In this document: piece after piece, positions 1 to 5,564 of the stretch | Numbering within the stretch: the first letter of the stretch is position 1 | How the letters are laid out: every line of letters begins with the position of its first letter | From: Desulfobacterales bacterium | GTDB lineage: Bacteria > Desulfobacterota > Desulfobacteria > Desulfobacterales > ETH-SRB1 | Assembly: GCA_030017395.1 (NCBI GenBank) | Contig: JASEIZ010000006.1 | Coordinates: 17,098-22,661 of the forward strand | DNA length: 5,564 nucleotides | Direction of reading: 5' to 3' | Program-made: the position numbers and the translations under genes | The notes under the pieces: generated by a model | The model's input: the letters and a program-made list of their open reading frames with translations, nothing else | The model's database searches: none | Told to the model about the DNA's origin: nothing

Positions 1-618
1 GGGGCGTCCAAAAAGCACGCCGGCAACTCCGCCAAGAGATCCCTGATGGAAAAAGGAAAGAAAAGCACCGGTTGCCGCAAATATAGCCATTATTCCATGC
101 ATATTGTGGCTAAGATTATGAAAAAATGGCACCCTGTCTATTTGCCGGTTTTCAAGAATAAGGGGAATATACTCTATTGTAAGAACCGCAAAGTAACAGG
201 AAAGACAGAATGCAACCTCTGTCAGCATGGAATGGACATTTGCATGCCAGAAAATAAACCACCCTCTCAGCGGTTGTCCAATATCAATGGCAAGGATAAG
301 AAGTGCGGAACTGTAACAGATAAACCCTATTAAAACAGCATAGTTTATAATATTTTTAAGTTCATCCTTTCCAAAAATATATCTTAATAAACCTGTAAAA
401 AAGGCTCCGCCGCCAAGAGCAATAACCGCCAGGTCAGCCCAGATCCACATGGCAAACCCGTAGGCATCGTTCATGTTGGTCTGGTTAAGGCCCTTGAACC
501 AGCATAGCAGCATGGCAAAAACGCCCCACAATAACACAGCACCGACCACGATGATCCAGAAAATAAACTTTCCAAATGAACAGCGTTTAACCCCCTCGGG
601 TATTAATGCAGAATCCAT
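1..618 (-). CDS. qrcD: Menaquinone reductase, integral membrane subunit QrcD (NrfD/PsrC family), 3' end cut off by window edge
   Basis: The frame is open from an ATG at 618 to the left edge with no stop: 206 codons, roughly half of a normal NrfD-family protein of about 400 residues. It is very hydrophobic, with likely membrane helices near residues 17-39, 56-80, 93-113, 130-153 and 172-190. Family-like features are a glycine-rich ALGGGAFFTG in helix 2 (67-76), a DIGQP turn at 112-116, the WHANVHSMLTE stretch at 124-134, and SFFHQGSLGG at 188-197. By analogy with PsrC, ActC and characterised QrcD, the polar His/Asp/Glu residues near the helix ends are candidates for quinone binding and proton transfer. 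A ribosome binding site AGGAG (629-633) lies 10 bases before the ATG, and the gene starts 37 bases after qrcC. Inferred role: menaquinone reduction with electrons from QrcC. The family is clear; the name QrcD rather than another NrfD relative rests on the operon. Confidence 0.88.
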   Translation of the reverse strand, partial: MDSALIPEGVKRCSFGKFIFWIIVVGAVLLWGVFAMLLCWFKGLNQTNMNDAYGFAMWIWADLAVIALGGGAFFTGLLRYIFGKDELKNIINYAVLIGFICYSSALLILAIDIGQPLRGWFIFWHANVHSMLTEVAFCLSCYFAVLTIEYIPLILENRQIDRVPFFHNLSHNMHGIMAIFAATGAFLSFFHQGSLGGVAGVLFGRP

Positions 619-655
619 AAGTTATGTGCTCCTAAAAATATGCGGTTATAATTTT

Positions 656-1471
656 TTAATGGTTTCCTTGTTTACCCTCGTCTTTAATATAATTATCTCC
701 GGCTCGCCTCACCCACTCACGACTTGAAAGATAGTAAACTTTTGGATTTGTGCCCAGTCTCTCAAGTAACCGAAATGCATGAGGGTTCATCGGACGCCCC
801 CCATGTTTATGGTCGGGCTTTGCTATTTGGCTTACAGCATGACCTGGATTGTTCAGATCGCCGAATATAATAGCGCCGGCAGGACACGCCTGTGTACATG
901 AAGTTTGATATTCATCCTCCTCCAGTTCGCGGCGGCCTTCAACATAAGCCTTATTCATTGCCAATTGATGTCTGTGAAAGCAAAAGCTGCATTTTTCCAC
1001 CACACCTCTCATGCGCGGAGAAACATTCGGGCTTAAATATTTTTCCATACCATCAGGCCAGACAGGATCCCACCAGTTAAAATAACGCGCATGATAAGGG
1101 CAGGCAGCCATACAGTACCTGCATCCAAAACAGCGGGTATAAATTTGACTGACAATCCCTGTGTTACGGTTATAGTCGGTAGCAGTCGCAGGGCAAACAG
1201 ATACGCATGGTGCATGGCCATTATGTGCCTCGCAATGCATACAGGGTCTTGGGATATAGCATATATCGGCTTCAGGAAATTTTTTGCCGTTTGTCAGGCT
1301 GTAAACACGCATCCATGTAATGCTGTCGAGCTTGTTTGATTCGTCCTTTTTAAACGGAACGTTATTTTCAGCCATACAGGCCGCCATACAGGCTCCGCAT
1401 CCGGTACATTTATCTAAATCTATGACCATCCCATACTTTTTGGCTTTTGTGTTTTTGTGCTGTTCTTTCAT
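656..1471 (-). CDS. qrcC: Menaquinone reductase, iron-sulfur subunit QrcC (NrfC/PsrB-like four-cluster ferredoxin)
   Basis: This 271-residue protein has four cysteine groups typical of the electron-transfer subunits of Mo-bisPGD oxidoreductases: C22/C25/C28/C32, C77/C80/C89/C93, C114/C117/C120/C124 and C161/C164/C192/C196. In this fold groups 1 and 4, and groups 2 and 3, exchange their last cysteines to build four clusters. The protein has no signal peptide or membrane segment. It presumably crosses the membrane folded, carried by the Tat signal of QrcB, and sits in the periplasm between the hemes of QrcA and the membrane subunit QrcD. I chose the ATG at 1471. An in-frame TTG lies directly before it at 1474, but the ATG is better placed behind AAAGGATGGGG (1477-1487). 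A further ATG at codon 14 would leave a start unusually close to the first cysteine. The gene lies 19 bases after qrcB and 37 before qrcD. Assignment as QrcC, not PsrB or NrfC, depends on its neighbours. Confidence 0.92.
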   Translation of the reverse strand: MKEQHKNTKAKKYGMVIDLDKCTGCGACMAACMAENNVPFKKDESNKLDSITWMRVYSLTNGKKFPEADICYIPRPCMHCEAHNGHAPCVSVCPATATDYNRNTGIVSQIYTRCFGCRYCMAACPYHARYFNWWDPVWPDGMEKYLSPNVSPRMRGVVEKCSFCFHRHQLAMNKAYVEGRRELEEDEYQTSCTQACPAGAIIFGDLNNPGHAVSQIAKPDHKHGGRPMNPHAFRLLERLGTNPKVYYLSSREWVRRAGDNYIKDEGKQGNH

Positions 1472-1476
1472 CAAAA

Positions 1477-1487
1477 CCCCATCCTTT
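1477..1487 (-). promoter_or_regulatory. Ribosome binding site deciding the qrcC start
   Basis: The minus strand reads AAAGGATGGGG, ending 5 bases before the ATG at 1471. It fits in the 19-base gap between the qrcB stop (1491-1493) and qrcC without overlapping either. It favours the ATG at 1471 over the adjacent TTG at 1474, which would be only 2 bases from the purine run. Confidence 0.7.
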
Positions 1488-1490
1488 GAT

Positions 1491-3692
1491 TTATGCTCTT
1501 GTCAGCTTGGCCCTTATTCCCCAGGCTGCATTCAGGCCGGAAACAGGATCTTCGACCGGACCGATGAGTTCGTTAAAATTAACACCCTTGTCAGCCAGGT
1601 ACTCGTCATAAGCTGTATGGCCCAGCCCTCTGGGCAAAGCCACCAATCCGGGCATAATTCCATTAAAATGATGAACCCTAACCTTTACACTACCTTTCGG
1701 AGTACTAAGAATTGCTTGATCGCCCTCTCTAAATCCTCTTGCCGATTTTGGATTAACTTCGACGAGGATCTCTTTGCCCTTAAGAACTGTATCCTCTACG
1801 GTTTTTATAACAAACGGCGGATCTCCGATAAAACCGCTTGCAAGTCTCATGGAATTGTACGGCATGAGTATAAGAGGATAAGTTTGTTTATCTCCTTCAA
1901 TCTTTATTGGTTCTGCTTTGCTCTTGTTAACAAACTTAAATTTTCTGGAAGGTGTATTAAATGAGCCCCCCCAGACAGCGGGTTTGAAATTAGAATCGGT
2001 CCAGAATACATCGTTAATTAATTTATCCCACTTATTCCCCAATGTTTGCTTTAGGCAAACTTCATAACTGTCCCATGGAAAAGCCTTAGCTATCATTCCA
2101 CCAAATGATTTTGCGATAAGAAGTATCACATCACCCAGATGTTTAGTGTTAAACTGTGGCTTTACTACAGGCTTTGAAAGGCTTATAATCGGCTTCTGCA
2201 GCCCAACCGGTGTCGGTACATCCTCATAGCGCTCAAGAAAAACATGGTTTGGAAGGATAAGATCGGAATTTGCAGCTGTTTCATCCATATACGAGGAAAA
2301 ACTCACAACAAACGGCACCTTATTAAATGCCTCTTTCACCGCTTTGCTGTCAGGTATTGTATAAACGGGATTAGCGCCGGCAACAAAAAGAGCCTCAACA
2401 GGATATTCTTCACCTGAATTAATAGCATTAGGCAGCCTGTCTAACAGATATCTTGTATCCGGATATCTTTTGCTCCCTGCGCCGTCAATACGAGCCTTGT
2501 GCATACCATTTGAGGCGGTGCGATCCATTTCTACTTCAGGCCATTTTATATAATCAGGATCCGGAACGGTCCAGACACCTCCCTTTTTATCGATATTGCC
2601 GACAAGTGCATTTAATGCATACACTGCCATAAATTCATTCAGGCTGCCTGGTGTTTCCCCCCGACCTTGGCCGCAAACCGCCAGAGGTTTTGATGAGCCG
2701 GCAAAGCTCTTAGCCAAAGATTCTATTGTAGAAGCGGATACGCCGGTAATTTGAGAAACATCATCAGGGTTGAATTCATTAAGTACCATCTCCTTGAATT
2801 CTTCAAAACCGGAAGAATAATTTTTGACAAAATCAGTATTATACAACGATTTTTGAATAATCACATTGGCGATAGCCAAAGCCAGAGCAGCTTCTGTCCC
2901 CGGATTTATGGCAACCCATTTATCTGCTTTAGCAGCCGTGTTGGACAGTCGGGATTCGATCTGAACAACCTTACCTCGCTCTTTCCATTTACTATTTGCC
3001 TTGATCATACGCACCGGAGAACCCCAGCCATCTATCAGTCCGCTTCCAAAACTCAAGACAAAATCGGCATTTTCAAAATCAAACCCTACTGAAGCCTGCA
3101 CACCTTGCATCTTGTGCATTGTCAGCTCGTATGAGTCCTGAATTGACGGAACGCGTATAAAGTTTGGAGAACCGTATACGGTCAAAAATCTCCCTAAAAG
3201 CTGGCTTACTGTTCCGCGATCAGTACCGGAAATACAGGCAACCTTGTGGGACTTGTCTTTTTCTCTTAACTCTCCAAGTTTTTTTACAATCTCTGCAATG
3301 GCTTTATCCCAGGAAATTTTTTCCCATTTTCCTTCGCCTCTGGCTCCCGCCCTCTTTAAGGGTGTTTTAACCCGTGTCGGGCCGTAAAGCAGTTGAAGTC
3401 CTGATAGGCCCAAAACACATATGCCGCCATCATTTACAGGGTGTCCTTTCATACCCTCTATCTTAATCGCCCGATCATTAACCTTGCGGACAGTAATACC
3501 ACAGCCCCCGGGACAGAGCGTACATATAGAACCTACATGACTGACCTCTCCATCCTCCGGTACAGGAGTCCATGGCCACATCTGTGTCCATATGGAACTG
3601 TCATCCATCAGCTTTAATGGCAATGGTGAAAGGGCTGTGCCGGCTGCGCCACCAATTATCAATGATAAAAAACTTCTTCTACATACCTTCAT
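1491..3692 (-). CDS. qrcB: Menaquinone reductase, molybdopterin-binding-like subunit QrcB
   Basis: This 733-residue member of the Mo-bisPGD oxidoreductase superfamily is full length. It starts with a twin-arginine signal (R5-R6, then SFL and a hydrophobic glycine/alanine stretch to about residue 22), so it is Tat-exported. An N-terminal Fe-S motif follows at C57, C60, C64 and C92. The pterin-fold landmarks remain: GSGLIDGW (216-223), NPGTEAAL (263-270), AGANPVY (438-444) and a C-terminal dinucleotide-binding-like domain from about 604, ending in a GLGHTAYDEY segment (689-698) reminiscent of ActB of alternative complex III. The usual Cys/SeCys/Ser molybdenum ligand after GSPN (174-177) seems absent; the region reads VPSIQDSYEL, with Q185 about where the ligand is expected. 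This fits the purified Desulfovibrio Qrc complex, which lacks molybdenum. The role is therefore structural or electron-relaying, not oxotransfer. The ATG is preceded by AAGGGG (3702-3707) at 9 bases. Without the neighbours it could be called a PsrA/PhsA-like reductase, but the missing ligand argues against that. Confidence 0.9.
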   Translation of the reverse strand: MKVCRRSFLSLIIGGAAGTALSPLPLKLMDDSSIWTQMWPWTPVPEDGEVSHVGSICTLCPGGCGITVRKVNDRAIKIEGMKGHPVNDGGICVLGLSGLQLLYGPTRVKTPLKRAGARGEGKWEKISWDKAIAEIVKKLGELREKDKSHKVACISGTDRGTVSQLLGRFLTVYGSPNFIRVPSIQDSYELTMHKMQGVQASVGFDFENADFVLSFGSGLIDGWGSPVRMIKANSKWKERGKVVQIESRLSNTAAKADKWVAINPGTEAALALAIANVIIQKSLYNTDFVKNYSSGFEEFKEMVLNEFNPDDVSQITGVSASTIESLAKSFAGSSKPLAVCGQGRGETPGSLNEFMAVYALNALVGNIDKKGGVWTVPDPDYIKWPEVEMDRTASNGMHKARIDGAGSKRYPDTRYLLDRLPNAINSGEEYPVEALFVAGANPVYTIPDSKAVKEAFNKVPFVVSFSSYMDETAANSDLILPNHVFLERYEDVPTPVGLQKPIISLSKPVVKPQFNTKHLGDVILLIAKSFGGMIAKAFPWDSYEVCLKQTLGNKWDKLINDVFWTDSNFKPAVWGGSFNTPSRKFKFVNKSKAEPIKIEGDKQTYPLILMPYNSMRLASGFIGDPPFVIKTVEDTVLKGKEILVEVNPKSARGFREGDQAILSTPKGSVKVRVHHFNGIMPGLVALPRGLGHTAYDEYLADKGVNFNELIGPVEDPVSGLNAAWGIRAKLTRA

Positions 3693-3741
3693 AAGATTCT
3701 ACCCCTTAAAGTCTTGCTAATAAACTAATGAGGTTATCAGC

Positions 3742-4506
3742 CTATTTATGGCACACAAAACATGCATCTTTTTGTATATGAACTCTTACCTGACTGCTCG
3801 CCGGTTTTTCATAAGGCCGAGGCATCCAGCTAATGGGCCACGGAAGAGTTTCGATGGTTTTCCCCTCAGCCTTCAATTCTGCGTGACATTCAGCACAATC
3901 ATCCATTTTCATCCGGTCCCAGGTATTCTTCTTTAGCCCGGCGAGGTTTTTACCCCAAATATCACGGCTGTAACCTGTAAGTCTGTTTTCTTCATAAACT
4001 CTCGAATGCGTTGATTCGCCGATATGTCCGTGGCATGTAACACAATCCAGCTTTCCCATCTTTATATGGGATGCGTGGGAAAAGAATACACAATCAGGCT
4101 GCCTTGAATAAACCAGCCACGGCACCTCATTTCCTTTTGTCACATATTCCTCGACAAATTTTAACTCCTCAGGATTTTCTCCCTGTGCCTCTTCGTGACA
4201 GCCAACGCACTGCGCGAGTTTTGGCACACCGGAAAAGCTTCCATCTTCACGAAAATAATGACAACTTTCACATCCATCCTCAACAGCAGCAACATGAACA
4301 ACATGGTTGAAATCAACAGGCTGTTTTTTCTTGGAATAAAGAAGCTTGGGGAATACTAGCCAACCCACTGCGAGACTTCCCACTAATCCAATAACAAAAA
4401 ATATGAGAATGATTCCCCACTCTCTATTTTTCTGCTCTTTTTCAGAGGATTTCGTTGTTTCTACCTGCTCGACAGTCTCTCCAGCTTTATCATCTAATGT
4501 ACTCAT
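3742..4506 (-). CDS. qrcA: Menaquinone reductase, multiheme cytochrome c subunit QrcA
   Basis: This 254-residue protein has a charged cytoplasmic N-terminus (1-29), one membrane helix (about 30-52) that acts as an uncleaved anchor, and a periplasmic heme domain. Five CxxCH heme c sites are visible, beginning at C79, C100, C155, C204 and C249; the last lies one residue from the C-terminus. FNHVVH (66-71) and FFSHASH (141-147) precede heme sites at the spacing typical of cytochrome c7/c3-type domains, so H68, H71, H144 and H147 are likely distal ligands. The PWLVYSRQPD segment (129-138) before the second of these resembles the pentaheme ActA subunit of alternative complex III. Inferred role: electron entry from periplasmic type I cytochrome c3. 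Characterised Qrc is reported with six hemes, one more than the standard motifs here. GGAG (4512-4515) precedes the ATG by 5 bases. It is the first gene of the qrc cluster, 49 bases before qrcB. Confidence 0.9.
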   Translation of the reverse strand: MSTLDDKAGETVEQVETTKSSEKEQKNREWGIILIFFVIGLVGSLAVGWLVFPKLLYSKKKQPVDFNHVVHVAAVEDGCESCHYFREDGSFSGVPKLAQCVGCHEEAQGENPEELKFVEEYVTKGNEVPWLVYSRQPDCVFFSHASHIKMGKLDCVTCHGHIGESTHSRVYEENRLTGYSRDIWGKNLAGLKKNTWDRMKMDDCAECHAELKAEGKTIETLPWPISWMPRPYEKPASSQVRVHIQKDACFVCHK

Positions 4507-4582
4507 GGAAACTCCGTTAAGTTTTAGTTGAAGCGAACAAAGTTGAACAATTTTTTATTGTGATATGAAATATATGATATAA

Positions 4583-4626
4583 AAAATAATTTTTGGACGT
4601 TTACCTGTAAATATCATTTTTGTCAA
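4583..4626 (-). promoter_or_regulatory. Candidate sigma-70-type promoter for qrcABCD
   Basis: On the minus strand a perfect TTGACA lies at 4621-4626, but the hexamer 17 bases on is a poor TAAACG (4598-4603). A second pairing fits slightly better at the -10: TTTACA (4606-4611), 17 bases, TATTTT (4583-4588). Either would give an untranslated leader of about 70-90 bases before qrcA. The setting, an AT-rich 138-base gap at the head of the cluster, supports a promoter here, but no -10 is convincing and AT-rich sequence yields such matches by chance. Confidence 0.35.
4600..4611. promoter_or_regulatory. Small palindrome inside the candidate qrc promoter
   Basis: The sequence TTTACCTGTAAA is a 5-base inverted repeat around a 2-base centre. 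It overlaps one candidate -10 and the other candidate -35 element, where an operator would act. It is short and the region is AT-rich, so chance is a real alternative; no known regulator site is recognised. Confidence 0.2.
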
Positions 4627-4644
4627 GAAAAATTATTATTATCC

Positions 4645-5487
4645 TTATCCATAACTATGCAAACCTGGCAGCATATTCACGCCAAAATATGTAAAAATAA
4701 CGGCCATAAACCCTATTATGGAAAGATACGCGATCCTCTTTCCTTCCCAGCCTCTCATCATCCTTGCATGTAATAGTGTTGCATAAATAAACCAGGTTAT
4801 CAGAGACCATGTTTCTTTCGGATCCCATGACCAGTAACTCCCCCAGGCTGAATTTGCCCATACAGCCCCTGTTATTATTCCGATCGTCAGAAATAAAAAC
4901 CCAAGAGTCACCATTTGATGCGTTAACTCATCCAGAATGCCGGCATCTGGGAAATGAACAAACAAATCTGTTCTACTCTTTTTGCGTCCTGTTTTTCGTT
5001 GCTTAAAAAGGTATATGATGCTTACACTAAAAGCGATCGCAAAAGCGGCATATCCAATAAAACAGGTGATTACATGAGCGATAAGCCAGTTGCTTTTTAA
5101 TGCTGGAATCAAAGGCTGTATCTGGCTGTTAATATTGGGAGAAAGCGAGGCATAAGCTATGGCCATAAAGGCAAGAGGGGTTGCAAAGGCTCCGATGGTC
5201 CTGTTTTTATAAGTCTGCTCAACTACAAGATATATTACTCCAATAGTCCACGCAAAAAAAACAAGGGATTCATACATATTTGAAAGAGGGGCATGACCTA
5301 TTCCAAGTCTGTAAGATTCTATCCATCGCAAAGCAATACCCCCTGTATTGCCGACAACAGCAATTATAGCTATCCATGTGGCAATCCTGCCGGGCAGCTG
5401 TTTCTTAAAAATCCAGGAAACAATATATAAAAATGCTGCTATGCCATAAACAAATGTTACAATTGATAACAAATTTGAACTGTTCAT
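4645..5487 (-). CDS. ccsA: Cytochrome c biogenesis protein CcsA (System II heme handling, WWD domain; often annotated CcsB)
   Basis: This 280-residue membrane protein has about eight predicted helices (near 6-27, 35-53, 71-90, 97-116, 134-160, 192-210, 227-245 and 252-274). The tryptophan-rich WWD heme-binding loop spans 210-227 and includes WGSYWSWDPKETW. Conserved histidines are visible: H138 and H277 flank the WWD loop and match the external heme ligands (P-His) known in CcsBA, while H240 matches the TM-His. The HAPLSNMYES motif (65-74) and the GVNMLPGLHSYG end are typical of the family. Together with a ResB/CcsB partner it exports heme and attaches it to apocytochromes c in the periplasm. 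No ResB gene is visible here; it may lie beyond the right edge. AAGGA (5495-5499) sits 7 bases before the ATG. The same frame stays open upstream to the window edge, but without another start codon. Its position before qrcA suggests it helps mature that cytochrome. Some databases call this same family CcsB. Confidence 0.93.
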   Translation of the reverse strand: MNSSNLLSIVTFVYGIAAFLYIVSWIFKKQLPGRIATWIAIIAVVGNTGGIALRWIESYRLGIGHAPLSNMYESLVFFAWTIGVIYLVVEQTYKNRTIGAFATPLAFMAIAYASLSPNINSQIQPLIPALKSNWLIAHVITCFIGYAAFAIAFSVSIIYLFKQRKTGRKKSRTDLFVHFPDAGILDELTHQMVTLGFLFLTIGIITGAVWANSAWGSYWSWDPKETWSLITWFIYATLLHARMMRGWEGKRIAYLSIIGFMAVIFTYFGVNMLPGLHSYG

Positions 5488-5531
5488 TAATCTATCCTTA
5501 ATATTGATTAATTCGTAAAAAGTCTTGAAAT

Positions 5532-5549
5532 CGTCATGCCGGACTTGAT
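5532..5549. repeat. Possible partial dispersed palindromic repeat (REP-like)
   Basis: The plus strand reads CGTCATGCCGGACTTGAT. This resembles the left arm and loop of a common intergenic palindrome in many proteobacteria, in which ATGCCGGA is followed by a short loop and TCCGGCAT. Here the right arm is missing: the sequence goes on with AAGCCTGCCCCGTAC to the window edge. That could be a degenerate copy or the junction with a second element. It lies 45 bases upstream of ccsA. Recognition is from memory, not from a second copy in the window. Confidence 0.35.
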
Positions 5550-5564
5550 AAGCCTGCCCCGTAC

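Larger units (their letters stand above)
4507..4644 (-). other. ccsA-qrcA intergenic region, AT-rich leader
   Basis: This 138-base gap is by far the longest between genes in the window and is much richer in A and T than the flanking genes. Besides the candidate promoter, palindrome and qrcA ribosome binding site, it has a 7-base direct repeat AGTTGAA (4526-4532 and 4541-4547, 15 bases apart) and a weak ACAAT/ATTGT inverted repeat (4547-4561). No GC-rich hairpin with a T-run follows the ccsA stop, so I see no intrinsic terminator and readthrough from ccsA into qrcA is possible. Confidence 0.5.

Noticed and set aside
46..333. Plus-strand 95-codon open frame
   Set aside because: It lies antisense to the qrcD coding frame, which has clear membrane-protein features and a ribosome binding site. 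The plus-strand product resembles no family I know.
1472..1474. TTG at 1474 as the qrcC start
   Set aside because: An ATG follows immediately and is better spaced from the ribosome binding site. The choice adds only one residue.
1320..1964. Plus-strand 214-codon open frame with some hydrophobic stretches
   Set aside because: It is antisense across the qrcB-qrcC junction, where both minus-strand genes are strongly supported by motifs. No ribosome binding site or family resemblance was seen; it is a shadow frame.
1491..3692. qrcB as a polysulfide, thiosulfate or tetrathionate reductase catalytic subunit
   Set aside because: The general fold fits, but the ligand position seems empty and the adjacent multiheme cytochrome and NrfD gene order match Qrc.
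4075..4092. C139-x3-S143-H144 in QrcA as a degenerate sixth heme motif (CxxxCH with Ser for Cys)
   Set aside because: FFSHASH is better read as the usual F-x-H-x-x-H segment supplying distal ligands before the next CxxCH. C139 appears to sit where relatives have an aromatic residue. Kept only as a question under the heme-count finding.
4547..4561. ACAAT-TTTTT-ATTGT as a ccsA terminator
   Set aside because: The stem is five bases and nearly all A/T. It lies more than 80 bases after the ccsA stop, with no strong T-run following on the minus strand.
5508..5564. Another minus-strand frame, 18 codons and a stop, as the tail of an upstream gene
   Set aside because: It is too short to tell from chance, has no recognisable C-terminal motif, and overlaps the repeat-like sequence.

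Overview
The window carries a compact run of genes, all on the minus strand, best read as the qrc operon of a sulfate-reducing bacterium with a cytochrome c maturation gene just upstream. In transcription order (right to left) it holds ccsA (5487-4645), a 138-base AT-rich gap, qrcA (4506-3742), qrcB (3692-1491), qrcC (1471-656) and the first 206 codons of qrcD (618-1, running off the left edge). The qrc genes are 49, 19 and 37 bases apart and each has its own ribosome binding site, so they look like one transcript.

The family identification rests on four things together: a membrane-anchored multiheme cytochrome c; a Tat-exported protein of the molybdopterin-oxidoreductase family that keeps its Fe-S motif but seems to lack a molybdenum ligand; a 16-cysteine ferredoxin-like subunit; and an NrfD-type membrane subunit, in the order A-B-C-D. 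This matches the Qrc complex (type I cytochrome c3:menaquinone oxidoreductase) known from Desulfovibrio vulgaris, a relative of alternative complex III. Periplasmic hydrogenases and formate dehydrogenases reduce cytochrome c3. QrcA takes those electrons, QrcC (with QrcB) relays them, and QrcD reduces menaquinone, which feeds the reductive steps of sulfate respiration. CcsA handles and attaches heme in System II cytochrome c biogenesis, and the cytochrome encoded next door needs exactly that.

The likely host is an anaerobic Desulfobacterota (former Deltaproteobacteria) sulfate reducer of moderate to low GC. A System II gene suggests a lineage outside classical Desulfovibrio, but this is inference.

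Non-coding parts: the ccsA-qrcA gap (4507-4644) has candidate promoter elements and a small palindrome. The right edge (5488-5564) has the ccsA ribosome binding site and a piece resembling a dispersed palindromic repeat. No RNA genes, CRISPR arrays, insertion sequences or phage genes were seen. I do not see an undescribed system. The points worth a second look are details of a known complex: only five standard heme motifs, a full set of 16 cysteines in QrcC, the lost Mo-ligand position in QrcB, and the ccsA linkage.
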